From: Mytilinidion resinicola
Lineage: Eukaryota; Ascomycota; Dothideomycetes; Mytilinidiales; Mytilinidiaceae
Assembly (NCBI RefSeq): GCF_010093595.1
Contig: NW_022985446.1
Coordinates: forward strand, 1,159,039 to 1,223,038
DNA: 64,000 bases
Direction of reading: 5' to 3'
The stretch's first letter is position 1; each line of letters starts with the position of its first letter. Positions 23,715-35,119 of this stretch are shown piece after piece. A program made the position numbers and the translations under genes. Below the pieces are notes generated by a model. It saw nothing but the letters and a program-made list of their open reading frames with translations. It ran no database searches and was not told the origin of the DNA.

Positions 23715-24087
23715 GTGATGTAGGAACGGGCAAAAGGTGGCAATCCACAAGTCTGTGATTCTTCTTTAAATCATGTACTTTCGATACACACGTCCTCTAA
23801 GCTTGCCTGACGCCGCTAGTGAGTTATCAAAAATGGCAAAACGACAAATTTGATAAAGCCATAGCCCTCCGGGCCACCTCAGACAGTGTTAGGGCTGCCG
23901 CTCTATGTTCAGCGAAGCCTGGGGGGGAAGCTGTCCACGTGGGTTGGCTGGGGTCACGTCATAGGTAGTGCCGACTTCTATTTCGACCTCACTCTCTTCA
24001 CCTCAACCCTCCTTCCTCATCCGTCCTTCCTCATCCGTCCATCCCCCATCCACCCACCATCCGCCATCTACTCGATCAATCGACGCC

Positions 24088-25530
24088 ATGGTGGGCCCTA
24101 CACAGCCCATGGCAATCGTCGGTGATGGCCTCAACCCAGATGCTCGCCACGACGTCACTGTCGTAATTACCGAGTACTACGAGCAAGATGGCCAAGAGGC
24201 AAGCCGGATCACGACCGTCGAGTGCAACAAGGCTGTTCTCCTCCGGAGCGCCGACCACTTCGTCAGACTCTGGCGCAAGGAGCCCAAGGCGGATCTTGTC
24301 AACTTTGATCGCCGCGGAGACACGCTTGATGGCCTGGAGGTGTGGCTTGGAGCATTCCATGGGCGGATTCCGCAGGACCTTATAGGCATCTCACGAGCCC
24401 AGCTTTGGCATATCATCGAAATCGGCAATCACTACGGATTCTATCTCAATGACTATCTGAAAGATTTCTTCGCTGGTTGGTATGCCCGCAACGTCCACGT
24501 CGACACACTCAAGCCCGACATCGCCCGCGAACTTGCGCTGCCTTGCTATGTGTTTGACTACGCCGAGGGATTTGCAGACGTCACAAAATGGCTTGTTTAC
24601 AATAGCCCTGGACCCGTAACAGAGAGGAAGCCGGTGCATTTCCGGTTCAAGCATCTGAATGTCGCACCCCCAGACTTCATTGGTATGTAATGCCCGTGAT
24701 CACTCACTCCACCTCATGCCTTCATCCCACCCTCGCTTTCGATCTCTTTCTTCCTCTCTGCCTCTTGCAACTCAATTTATCCACACCTACTAGGCTCTAT
24801 GAATCAGGCCCGTGGCCGCCTCAAGACAATCCTGCATTCCCGCCTCTGGATTCATGCTCGCAACCTTCTGCGACTCCCGCACTCGTGCGATTGCTGGAAA
24901 GTCACCATCTCAGAGTACTTGTCTGAGCTCGTCAACCTGAACGTCTTCCCCTTGGAGGACTTCACCCTCCGCACCTCTATTTGCGAGATTACACAGCGCA
25001 TACGCCAATTCAAGCATCAATCTGCCGCGCCCGACTGCGCCGATTGCAACATCAATTGGATCGGAGTGGTCTTTGGCGGCGTCCGCGCCACGGAGGCATA
25101 CTTCGATGGCTTGTGTCTCGACTGCATGGATCGGAGCAGGGTCAAGGATGGTGATAAGAACCATTGGCTCCAGTGCGGTGCTGTGGATAAGCGGTGGGAT
25201 TCAAGATGTCGGATTAAGCACGGCGAACCGACTTGGTACGCTAGCTGGCTGGGAAGAAACGATCACAAGCAGAAGCTGCTGGATATGAGGCATGCAGCTG
25301 AGGACGTACCTGGTATTCGCTTTGACACGGAGAAGGTGACGGTAGAGCCGCCGTCCGTGGATGAAGCTAAGGTACATTCGCCAGCGGAAGAAGCTAAGCC
25401 AGATTCACTCGTTGAAGAGCCTGAGGTGGAGTCTCTAACGGAAGATGCGAAGGAAGATGCCTCTCAGGAGTCGAACGCCGACGAAGCAAAGAAGTTCTAT
25501 GAGCTCCAAGGGTCCGAGATTATGGATTAG
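24088..25530 (+). CDS. BTB/POZ-like fungal protein
   Basis: Two exons (24088-24682, 24794-25530) join to 443 residues. The N-terminal half has a BTB-like arrangement: VECNKAVLLRSADHFVRLW resembles the fold's dimer-interface helix, followed by a helical region ending in WHIIEIGNHYGFYLNDYLKD. The second half has Cys pairs (CADCNINW, LCLDCMDRSR) that may bind metal, then an acidic repeat-like tail (VDEAK, AEEAK, VEEPEV). Fungal BTB-only proteins often act as adaptors, but nothing here fixes a role. The C-terminus may be frameshifted: a different frame downstream encodes a plausible Trp-rich tail to 25631. Confidence 0.72.
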
Positions 25531-26226
25531 GGCACAAAGGCAAGTATTGGGACGCGGCTACCTCTGAGGACAATCACTGGGCGAGCTATTCGCGCTATGA
25601 GTCAACGGAGGAGTGGTGCTGGCTCTGGTGATGAACCAGCACAACGTTGAACGACCCAAGATCCAGCAATGAAGTTGATGGAGTATCAAAGAAAGGCTGA
25701 TTGTAGAGATACTGGGTGGGCATTATACTGTAGACCTAGCAAGGTCACCATCTGGTAGTCCCTGTTGTAGCGCCCTTTCAACTCCCGTCTGTGGGCTGTT
25801 GACATGCTATTCGATGTCTGAAATCCTACAAGACTTTCTTCTAGTCCGAACTTGCGTCTTGATGCTAGCATTACCGTGATGGAAGTTATAGGTGAAAATA
25901 AATGGAGTGGTTAGGATGCTCGAGGGTCTGATACTAAGATACAGGGCCTGGCCATAGATATTCGTACACTTTCCTGTCACTGTCTGTGGGACTCCAATGT
26001 ACTAATAGAAACCAATGGCAGCGGATGCACTTCCATTTGGTGTACACCTTGTTGACGCTGTTTGGGGTAGCTTCGCGCCAGCAGTGCGATTTGCTTCCTA
26101 GCTAGGCCTCATTCCAAACATCTCATCCGTCAACTTCGTAAACCAAGATGATAGCCGAGCGAATTTCTCCGAGAGATGGTCTTCCTGTGCATGATTTGTC
26201 CAGTGCGCAGTGGCTGATGCTAGGTG
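25531..26226. other. Intergenic stretch after the BTB gene
   Basis: The first 100 bp carry a plausible but out-of-frame C-terminal tail of the BTB protein. The rest holds no supported gene. Confidence 0.4.
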
Positions 26227-26582
26227 CTAGATGCATCTTTTCTGCGCAAGCGCTTTTGCATTGTGGAGCGACTCGATCTCTTAGTCTTCCTGCTGCATCT
26301 CAAGCCTCAACGCCTACTCCTCAGCTTTCTGCAGCTCATTGTCGGCTTCCATCTTCTGTTGATGTGCCTCGGCCTGCTGCTGAGTTGCGGTCTGCTCCTC
26401 CTCGCTCCCGCCCTCACTCGACAATGGCTACTGGCGCGCTGTTCTTGCCTTGGCCAAGACTACTTCGAGCTCAGACGGGAATGCATCAATACTATCGTCC
26501 ACTTGCTCGATTGGTGCTTTTATTAGCGCTCCTGCTCGCATGAAAGCCGCACTTGCTCTTTTAATGGGCCTTGATAGATCTT
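26227..26582 (-). pseudogene. Relic of a coiled-coil gene with three in-frame stops
   Basis: On the minus strand one frame reads as a convincing helical protein, including IEQVDDSIDAFPSELEVVLA, TQQQAEAHQQKMEADNELQ, ALRLEMQQED and IESLHNAKALAQKR. It is interrupted by TAG, TAG and TAA within about 100 codons. In each case the context (after Arg-Gln, after Glu-Glu, between Asp and Glu) would fit a Gln codon changed by one C-to-T step. A Met codon is at 26541, but the frame is open somewhat upstream. I do not recognise the family. The plus-strand open frames over the same place look like shadows. Confidence 0.55.
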
Positions 26583-26878
26583 ACATTAGGACTTGTAGCT
26601 AGAAATGCGTAGGTACTCCAGTTAGTGAAAGAATGCCCTATTGCCAAGTATGCGTGACTCCGTCCGAAGATGGACAAACTGATAGAGACTTGTTTTGTAT
26701 TGACACTCCCTTTGAATGTGTCAAATGTGACATGTTCTTAATACGAATATCTTGAGCGCTTGCGGTGACGCCTGAAAAGTAGAAGAAAGGTACGGTTCTA
26801 TGTGGCACGATGGGTATAAAGGCTCAGCACAAAACGCTTGTTGACGTATTGAAAGCACACAAACTACGAGTGGCTATA

Positions 26879-29083
26879 TCAAAGCTTGTAGCTTCCACCA
26901 CCAACCCTCGCTGCCTCCTTCACCTCCTTACCCTCAACATTCCTCAGCTCGCCCCGCTTGCCAATGACCTTAACACTCCCCTTCTTCAAGTCTCCAAGAA
27001 GTTGCTTCTTCTCCTTGCTCTTCTTGCTCTCCTGGTTCGCCTTTCCGCCCTCATTCTTTCCAGCCTTCTTGATTCTCTCCTTCTCCCTTCGCCGCCTCTG
27101 CTGCTTCTCCTCTCTCGACATTTCGTCGCGGGCAACCGGCAGTCCACCCTTTGTAACGACCTCTTCTTTCGTCCTTTCGACACCAGGCTTGTACACCTCT
27201 TGCGGAGCCAGCATGCTAATGTTGGCCTCACCGCCAGTTGTCGGCCTAGCATCCTCCATCTGGATTACCGGAGCGTCGACACGAACCTCGAGACTCGGCG
27301 CGGCCGGCTTCGGCTTATAGTGCCACGAACATAGAGTGTCCAATTTCCCTGACACGCTCCTCCACAGCGTCTCAATCTCCGCGTGCTCCTTTTTCAATTT
27401 CTCGTCTTTGGCGTCGACAAAGTTCGGGTCGTTCTTGCGAAGATGATCCTCCTCGTAGATTTCGGCGAGGCCCTTGGCAGACTTGGAGTCGTCCAGCTCG
27501 AATCTGCCTCTCCTCGCGCCTGAACCTGTAGCCAAATCGTCTGGCCGTCGTCTCCGCACTTCGTCGAATTCGCCGGCAATGATGCGTCGTTTGATGAGTG
27601 CCTCGATGTCTTCGCTGACTTCGGCTGTGATGACAGGAACTGGCTTGCCTGCACGCTCGAATTCAAGATCCTCTTCCAAAAGAGAGTTTATCGGGCGATC
27701 GACGGCTCGTACTTCTCCAGAGAGTGTCCAATCCCGTTTGGCGACATTAACTGCTTCGAGTTTCCGTATCTCTTCTGCAATCTTAGCCTGCCTGCGTTGA
27801 TGAGCTGATCGGCGGGATTTGGGGTCTGCGGGATCTAAGTCTGACAGATCACCATTAGATTCCGCTCCGTCTGAGTCTTCGAAGAGATCTCGATGAACGG
27901 CAGCCATCGTACGCTCTATGTTGTCTTCTGGGGCAGTCATTTGGGGATCAGACGCCGCGGGAAAATTGTGAGCATTTGGGCGTCCACTTTTCCTTTTGCT
28001 TTTGCTTGCTTTTTGGGCAGGCGGAGCGAAGAAGTCGGCATACATGATATTGTTGGTGCTGGTCATACCTCCAAGGTCATCCAGGTCGCCATCTTCTAGA
28101 GGTTCGTCGTCGTCGCTCTCGCCTTCTGGTGCATTCAAGTCGACATGACCGAAAGTTGGTCCTTCTTCGTCATCATCATCGCTCTCTTCGTTTCCGGCTT
28201 CACCTTCGAGACCGGCATCTTCAAAGCCACCATTGACTCCAGACAGTGGATTGGCATCCCAGTCTACTTCTTCGTCATCACTTGCGGCCGCCTCCCCTCT
28301 TATGTCTTGCTGTTCCAGGAAGGCCGATTGCTTGTTGAAATTGTCGATAGAAAAGAATCCATCATTAAGCCCATTAGGGTCGGGTATAAATTCGTCGGCC
28401 GGTTCTTCGTCTTGAGAAATCTCGTCATCGAAATCTTCATTGTCTGAGCCCATGTCCTCGTCTTCGAGCTCCTCAACATCTTCGACCTCAGATCCCTCAC
28501 TTCCAGACTCCTCCTCAGATGATCCGCCCTCATCCTCTTCATCAGAATCGACATCTTCCATGAGATCTTCGTCCTCCCCACTCATCTCAAACCCATCCTC
28601 GTCAAACCGAATAGTTTTCATGCCATTTTCTATTCCCGAGGTCCCATTCATATAAACAACATCGTCCTCATCTGGCAACGCTTTCTCCACCTCCTCTCTG
28701 GTCGCATCCAGCACCCGTCTCGCCTGCTCCCAAACCTGCTCCACCCCAAATCCATCCAAGTGTACCTTCTTTATCTTCAGCATCCTGGAATCCGAATGAT
28801 CCCACTCGCCTCTCTTCCTCTTCTTCCGCTCCTCTTTTTGTCGCTGTGCATGTGTTTCGCTCACCCCCGCTGCTAGCGGGTCAAGAAATCTTTTCGCGAG
28901 GGCGAGTGCTGCATCATGTAAATCGCGGGGCGGTTGGAGGAATGTGTGCGGGGCGGTAGATAGGCTCGATATTAAGGCTAGCTGGCCTGGGTTGGAAAGG
29001 TTCATTGGAGGCGGGTGCGCAGATTGGGCGGAGAGGGTATGCGAGGAATTCGAGGTTGTCGGTGAGAAAGAGAGTGTGGCCAT
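26879..29083 (-). CDS. MPP10: U3 snoRNP protein Mpp10
   Basis: Single exon of 734 residues, taking the ATG at 29083 (MATLSFSPTTSN); the frame is open further but only from non-ATG codons. Mpp10 is a subunit of the small-subunit processome that matures 18S rRNA in the nucleolus (known of the family). The N-terminus has ALALAKRFLDPLAAGVSETH. The middle is dominated by long Asp/Glu tracts, as usual for Mpp10. The conserved C-terminal block contains INSLLEEDLEFERAGKPVPV, EDIEALIKRRIIAGEFDEV and KLDTLCSWHYKPKPA, then a Lys/Arg-rich tail. Confidence 0.92.
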   Translation of the reverse strand: MATLSFSPTTSNSSHTLSAQSAHPPPMNLSNPGQLALISSLSTAPHTFLQPPRDLHDAALALAKRFLDPLAAGVSETHAQRQKEERKKRKRGEWDHSDSRMLKIKKVHLDGFGVEQVWEQARRVLDATREEVEKALPDEDDVVYMNGTSGIENGMKTIRFDEDGFEMSGEDEDLMEDVDSDEEDEGGSSEEESGSEGSEVEDVEELEDEDMGSDNEDFDDEISQDEEPADEFIPDPNGLNDGFFSIDNFNKQSAFLEQQDIRGEAAASDDEEVDWDANPLSGVNGGFEDAGLEGEAGNEESDDDDEEGPTFGHVDLNAPEGESDDDEPLEDGDLDDLGGMTSTNNIMYADFFAPPAQKASKSKRKSGRPNAHNFPAASDPQMTAPEDNIERTMAAVHRDLFEDSDGAESNGDLSDLDPADPKSRRSAHQRRQAKIAEEIRKLEAVNVAKRDWTLSGEVRAVDRPINSLLEEDLEFERAGKPVPVITAEVSEDIEALIKRRIIAGEFDEVRRRRPDDLATGSGARRGRFELDDSKSAKGLAEIYEEDHLRKNDPNFVDAKDEKLKKEHAEIETLWRSVSGKLDTLCSWHYKPKPAAPSLEVRVDAPVIQMEDARPTTGGEANISMLAPQEVYKPGVERTKEEVVTKGGLPVARDEMSREEKQQRRRREKERIKKAGKNEGGKANQESKKSKEKKQLLGDLKKGSVKVIGKRGELRNVEGKEVKEAARVGGGSYKL

Positions 29084-29695
29084 ATTTAGCGTGGAATTTA
29101 GAGAGCCGAAGGACTGTGCGAGCTGCCGTAATACCGGCTGTGCACAGTTCAGCCGAGAAAGGGGAGGGACGTGGTTTGCGTGGCGGAGTGAATTCGGATG
29201 GTGCTTCGACATTGAACTTTTTCTGCTTTCCCCACGATTTTTGGCAGCCAATCAGAGGCAGTCGTTATCACGTGAGCAATGTACCCAAACTATCTCTACT
29301 GCTTCAGATTCCGGTCCTTCTATTGCTCTCGTTCCTATACATGTTCACATCAATTGCAATTAGATCATATGCATCATCGGTTCTCTTTTTGTAGTTCCTC
29401 GTCGCTCTGTATTTTTCAAGTCGAGCTAAGAGCACAAATCTATAAACGGAGATCCACTTTGGCTAGATTCCGGGACGCTGTGCTATGCTATACCCCACCA
29501 TGCAATGCTGAATTCCAGCTAAAAAAAACACAAGGGCCTATAAGATATCGCAGTAGCCGTCGTGGATTCCCTCAATCAATGCTGCTAGCTCCTTGAACAT
29601 CAATTGATGTCCGAAGTCTTCACTATGTAGGGCGGGAGTAGATAATCCCACTAGAAAGATCATACATAGTCCTCAACACGAGAAACCCATCATGA
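29084..29695. other. Intergenic stretch upstream of MPP10
   Basis: MPP10 promoter (a CACGTG at 29270-29275 lies about 190 bp upstream of its start) and the 3' flank of the protease gene. No gene seen. Confidence 0.5.
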
Positions 29696-31495
29696 TCATC
29701 TAAGAAACGACGCAAAAAGCATAAAAAGCGCCGAAAGCAGAGTGCTTGACGGCGCACTTCGAACGGCTGCTCCTTTGTTCGTCGGCGAAGCGGTTGCGCT
29801 CGGGGATTGCTGAGATTCTGCAGTCACTACAGCAGTGCCAGTTGGGGTAGAAGCCTCAGTCAACAAAGTTGTGCCTGTAGGGGCGAGTTTAGCGGAGCCC
29901 GAGTTTGAGAATGACGTTGAGCCTGCAGTACATGTCTTGAGGGAAGTAGGGGTCGCTGAGGCACCGGAGAATTCCTCGACAGTGGACGTGGGAGCATTGG
30001 ATGGCGTACCTGATGCTGTAGGCGATCCAGTTGCGGAGGCTGACGAGGAAACGGTGCTGCTTGCTACTGCTTCTTCCGACTTGACACCAAAGCCGACTCT
30101 GGAATCGTCGAGATCGAAGACAGTGTAGACATTCTTGAGGAAAACATCCCCAACTAGCCACTGGTGGGGGCCGAAGGTCTGCCGTCCAATGATTTTGCTT
30201 GAACAAGCCCCATTGCTCAGCTTACCCCCAATGTAATCGGCCGTGGAGACATTGTAAACCACGCCTCCAAACGTGAGCTGCACCGCCTGTTTCGACGTGC
30301 ATGGTACCGTAAAAGTCTCCCCGCTCTGCGTGTACCCAGGGATGAGTTTATGGAGAGCTACTGCGTCGCCCTCGGGCATCATGAGCCAGGATGTGCCAGA
30401 GTCAATTATTGCAGACCGGCCTTTCGACCCAAGGGTCTTGTCATCCACGCCAGCATCGTCTAACGGAATCTCCCAGAATCCATCCTCGTTTTCAATCACG
30501 GACATGTAGTTGAGGTCGCCGCTATAGCGTTCGGTATCAGGCGCACCAAAGTTTAGTTCGCCGTCATTGTCACCATCTGATGTCCGGGAAAGGTGCAGAC
30601 CAAATAACTTGGCCTTGATCAGCGATTTCGTACTCAGAAGGTCCATGAGTGAGGGCGCTTCGATTGCGTTGGAAGTTGAGTCGCCTCGTCCGAGGCCAAG
30701 AATGCCATCCATAGGGTAGGACGTGAAATCGCTTGAAACTCCGATACCCAGGCCGAAGGTGAGAGAAGCGCTGAGATCTCCAACGTGGACGTCATCAGTT
30801 GCTACAGTGCCGTTGACCTGGCCGGTGCCGTATGTTATGCTGAATGTTTGATCTGACACCTAGGTAGTGTTAGATACGGGTTGGTAGTTCGTAAAGAAAG
30901 AGAAATGAGTTCCTTCCGCAGAGAAGTTGATGTATATAATTGAGTATAAAGTTGTAATAAGGCATGACATGGTGCAGAAAGAGATGTTGAACATGCAACA
31001 TTATAATATAAGGGAAGTAGATGGAGACTCATCAACGCTCCTCGCTCGATTGAACAGACTCACAGTCAAAGATGTTGAGTCTTCTTTCCCAAATGTGCTA
31101 TGCGTTTTGCAAGCATCTGTCTCACACTCGCTACTCATTACCCAAGTATTCGAAGATGCTGCATCTACCAGTAGATGGTACTCCTCCGAGCTTGTCCCAA
31201 AAGTGACAGCTACCATATAAGAGAAGTCTGTCCCATCTTGATCCACTGCTACGCTATCAGATTGCTTTGGGGTGTTGTTGTTGATTATGTTGTACGTGTT
31301 CGTCCGCCTGAGGGGTGTGCGGTGTATTGGGAGGGAGAAGGAGCCATCTTGAGAATCGATTCGTGAATCAAGGCGAAGTGAGCGACCCCGAGGAGTTGGG
31401 GTGTCAGTGTATACAGGTGTGTATGGGTAGAAAGCGGAAGCAAGAGGGAGCAATGACAGGCATGCTACACCAATTGCTGAAGGATTAACAGGCAT
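29696..31495 (-). CDS. Pepsin-like aspartyl protease, probably GPI-anchored, with altered first active-site motif
   Basis: Two exons (31495-31064 and 30859-29696) give 531 residues. A signal peptide starts MPVNPSAIGVACLSLLPLAS. The flap motif ITYGTG is at residues 152-157 and the second catalytic motif IIDSGTSWLMMP has Asp297. The C-terminus is Ser/Thr-rich and ends in SSTLLSALFMLFASFLR, like a GPI-attachment signal, so a yapsin/CtsD-like cell-surface enzyme is inferred. The first motif reads LLVDAASSNTW: Asp111 is kept, but the usual Thr-Gly after it is Ala-Ala. The intron is 204 bp. Activity is therefore uncertain. Confidence 0.85.
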
Positions 31496-32254
31496 TATAT
31501 GAAGTTTAGAACTCAATTGACCCGAATGCAACCGACAGAAACAAGAGATCTGGATTCAAGCATTGAAGCAGACCCAGAATCGAGAGAAGCAAGGGTACAG
31601 AAATACAGCCTGGCAGGAGGCTCTCGCAGAGTATAGGAGAGCGAGGGGAGTGGAGGAGAGGAGAGGGAGAGGGGGGGAAGGCACCGCTAAAGAGAAGAAC
31701 GAGCGACTGGTGAAAGGCTGGGAGCCATTACCTGCTGCTCCGAGAGGTGTTTTCACGATCTCGGGGGTGCCAAACAAGGGGGCATCTCCGCAATGCGATT
31801 GGACGCCACTCCCGCGTGTTTCACCAGGACAGCTGGTCGTGGGGAGACGCCAGCCTGTGATCCCGTCCGCGCACTCAGCTGGTGCAAGGCTGGACGAGCC
31901 GACAGCGACGCGCCAAGGCCGGTGTTTTTGCTGTGGAGAGGTCGTCAATACCAGAACATCCTCACCGTCCAACAGCTCCAATCCTTCACTTCTCACGCCA
32001 CTTTCTTTGTTTCACCTTGTACCATTCACTAGTCACTCTCTTTCGCACTGTTCCGACGCCGCTTGAAGTGTTCCAATCCACTTTCCGTAATCCGAAGCCC
32101 AAATTTGTGAAAGGCCTGGTATTTTGACTGGCTACCTCAGGCGGAGGGAGACGGTGTTTACAATTGTCGCTTTCACAACCTGCCATGCTAGTCTAAGTGC
32201 GCCCTCCTCTAACTTCGACTCCAGCGCGCCAAGCGGCTCCTCCACCCTACGACC
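31496..32254. other. Intergenic stretch between the protease and NDC1 genes
   Basis: Divergent promoters. Overlapping open frames on both strands at 31556-32127 have no recognisable product. Confidence 0.5.
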
Positions 32255-34314
32255 ATGGCGCCCACCAAACCGCGGTATCGCGACTTCTTAACGCCTGCGC
32301 TACATCGAAGATTCACGAGCGCTAGCTTATATACCCTGGGTACATGCTATTCTATTGCTGTGTGGATGGGCCAAGGGAGCTGTAAGCAGCCTGCTCTTCT
32401 GACCACGCGAAGCAACCTGCTAATCAAGCAGTTCTAGTCGTATGGAAATGGTTGCCCGTAGGCCCTGCCGGAATACGGACCCTCCTGCTGTTTATATCAG
32501 CATTGGCTATCTACATATTGCGAGTGTCACAGATGCATATCGGCGAGCGAACAACAACCGTCCCCTACGAAACCTTGACGAAATACCTCTTCCGATGGCA
32601 CACCCTGCAGACGCTGGCCTTCTACATATTCTCGGCGTGGTGGTTCAGCGAGGTCTTCATCTACTCGCAACCTACCGAATCGAAGTTGGGATGGATAGAT
32701 GCTGGAAAGTACGTTTAGAGGCATTCATAACAAGAGCAGCAGGAGCTGACTGGATCTAGGTATCACGAGCGCATCCGCCTCAATGAACGACCCATCTACC
32801 TTCGTTTCCTATTCCTCTGCCTCGCCGTGGCTCAATCCTCAATCCACCTCTTCGCAGATTACGACCGAATTGCCTTTCCAGTTCTGAAGGTGCGCAAGGG
32901 GCCATCAGGTCAGAATACCAGTCCTGTGGTACCGGCAGCGACACAGCTGAAGAGTGGCTGGATTGTATCGCTGAATGTGACTGTGATGACTACAGTCGTT
33001 ACCCTTTTCGGGGGCAGCTTTCTCTACTTCGTCTTCCTCCGGCTCACGCTATGGGATTGGTACTTTTCCGTCGCCAGACATCTTTTCAACCTTGGGAGGA
33101 CTGGTAAACCTGGCGGAGTCAATTTCCCCACTATCTGGTGGAGTTTCGTTACCCAAGGCTTCTTCCTCGTCAACTTGTGGCGCTTTACCAACAGGGCATT
33201 CGATGCATATGTTGGCCAAGAGCCGCTCAAGAATGGAAAGCCAATAACGGACGACTCAAAGGATCCGAACGGGAGTCTCCTGAGCGGCTTAAAGGCCAAG
33301 AAGGAAGTGCCGCGGGTAAGTCTCTTGAAATCATTATCGATTTTCTCCGCTAATATGTAATAGAATGTTGCTTTTTGGGAGCTGGTCCTGATCACAACCC
33401 GCTTCGACAACCGCCGCAAGACGATCTACCAGGAACTTGGACGTGACAACAAAGAGGATTCGACTTGGAGCAAGATTCGGAATGTATGTCTCGCCGAGAT
33501 AAAGGGGATCGGTGAACGTATCGAGGCAGTCCAATCGCCCAAAGCCGATCCGGATACAGTCGCAGCACCGCCAGTCGTCGATCTCGTCCCTCGCATCTCA
33601 CAACCTCTCAAGGAAGACCAGATCGTGACCCGCACCCCACCCAAGGGTACTAGGGGCAGTCTCGAAAAGATCGCTAGCGACCTCGTGAAGACCAAGTCTC
33701 CCCGGCCCGGATCCAGCCCGCGCGCCGTGAAACTTCTGGACTTTGGAAGCAGCCTGATGGCCAAGTCAGGAATGACACCATCCAACCACCCGGCCGTAAA
33801 AGAGAGGGCGTCAGACTTGGTCAACAACTTCATCCACTCACCTGCCGGTATCCCATTCAGGCATTCTTTCATCCGTACTGTTACAGTCGTAGTGGCTGGA
33901 ACGCCATTTAGCCATGCAGGGCCAATTGCAGATGCCGCCACTGCCTTGGCTGGGCTTGTAGCGTGTAGTCTAAAAGAGGACACATATGGGCGGGTGCAGA
34001 AGGACGTTCCTGACATCATCAGGGCATTCGTAGCAGCGATCAAACAGATTGATGCTTTTGTGACGAGCCTGAACGTTCATTGGACGGACATCGATTATGT
34101 GGGGATGAGTGTCGCTCAGAAGAAGGATTTGGTTATGGGGAAGATCGACTATGAGAAGAAGGATGCTCCAGAAGTGAAAGAGGTCGTGGAAGCTTTGCGG
34201 GATGGTCTCGAGAAGATCCTCCTTGCTTGGGTCGAATTCCTAGACACATGCGGTCTGACAAAGGCGGAGGTCCGTGAAGCAAAATTACTGGCTGGGGGAG
34301 AGCGGGGGAGGTGA
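32255..34314 (+). CDS. NDC1: Nucleoporin Ndc1
   Basis: Four exons (32255-32381, 32432-32708, 32760-33315, 33364-34314) join to 636 residues. The N-terminal half holds about six hydrophobic segments, for example GPAGIRTLLLFISALAIYIL, TLQTLAFYIFSAWWFSEVFI, LFLCLAVAQSSIHLF and VVTLFGGSFLYFVFLRLTLW. The segment WWSFVTQGFFLVNLWRFTNR and the NVAFWELVLITTRFDNRR block are typical of Ndc1. The soluble C-terminal half is helical, with NHPAVKERASDLVNNFIHSP. Ndc1 anchors nuclear pore complexes and spindle pole bodies in the nuclear envelope (known of the family). Confidence 0.88.
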
Positions 34315-35119
34315 TGGGGGCAGAAATTGGAATCTAAATAATTCTAAGGCTTTTGGGATAGCGAAACTATGTTCACTAGGAGTAAGCCTAGTCAAAACAT
34401 GACCTCCCAACGTTAGTCTCACGTGACTTGACTCCATACCACTGCGGGGGGCTACAACGTACTGATGATAACTGTGGACAGCAGATACATTTACAATCTA
34501 CGTACAGCCTGCTGACGCTTTCTAGGATAGCCTCGCGAGTTTAGTGGTTAGAAATGCCGAACTTCAGTTTTTCAAATCGCTGAGACTCTCACGCAGCGGT
34601 AAACGAGTATACGGAAATCTATGTTGAGACATCGTACAGCACTCATGCTGGAGCCCCGGTCACAAGTTTAGGGACACAGATATACTACTATTCGGGCTTC
34701 AGTTTGGCTCGCGCTCGACATCATTGTAAAGAGCCACCGAGCTAGCAGGTAAACGATTAGTGACCACTAAACCAAAGTTCCACTATGCCAGCCTCTAATT
34801 CAGATTTCTAAAAGCCATAGGGTACGTATGCATTCCGCGGTCTTTTCTCTTATTAAGTGGGTATAGACAAGAAGACGGTCCTATCCAGCGCTTAATCTAC
34901 CTCCTTGGATTGGGCATCTTACATCTGAATTTCGAAGCTTGACCAGATTAGACCAATCCAGAGGCTGCGCGTTAGGTAGTGATTCGTCCGACTCCATACA
35001 TCCTCATATTATTTCCATCATTATATGCGAAGCCAGCTTAGCGCATATAGACTTGTCATTGTCGAGGTCGTCCGTCTCGGGTGGCATGTAAGGAGTTTAT
35101 AAGGATCCTTAAGCCCTCC
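34315..35119. other. Intergenic stretch between convergent genes
   Basis: Between the 3' ends of NDC1 (+) and the SCY1-like gene (-). No coding sequence seen. Confidence 0.5.

Noticed and set aside
26148..26543. Plus-strand open frames of up to 131 codons
   Set aside because: They are antisense to the better-supported minus-strand coiled-coil relic and encode low-complexity sequence.
34530..34600. String TTTAGTGGTTAGAA resembling a tRNA D-arm
   Set aside because: The following sequence cannot fold into a cloverleaf.
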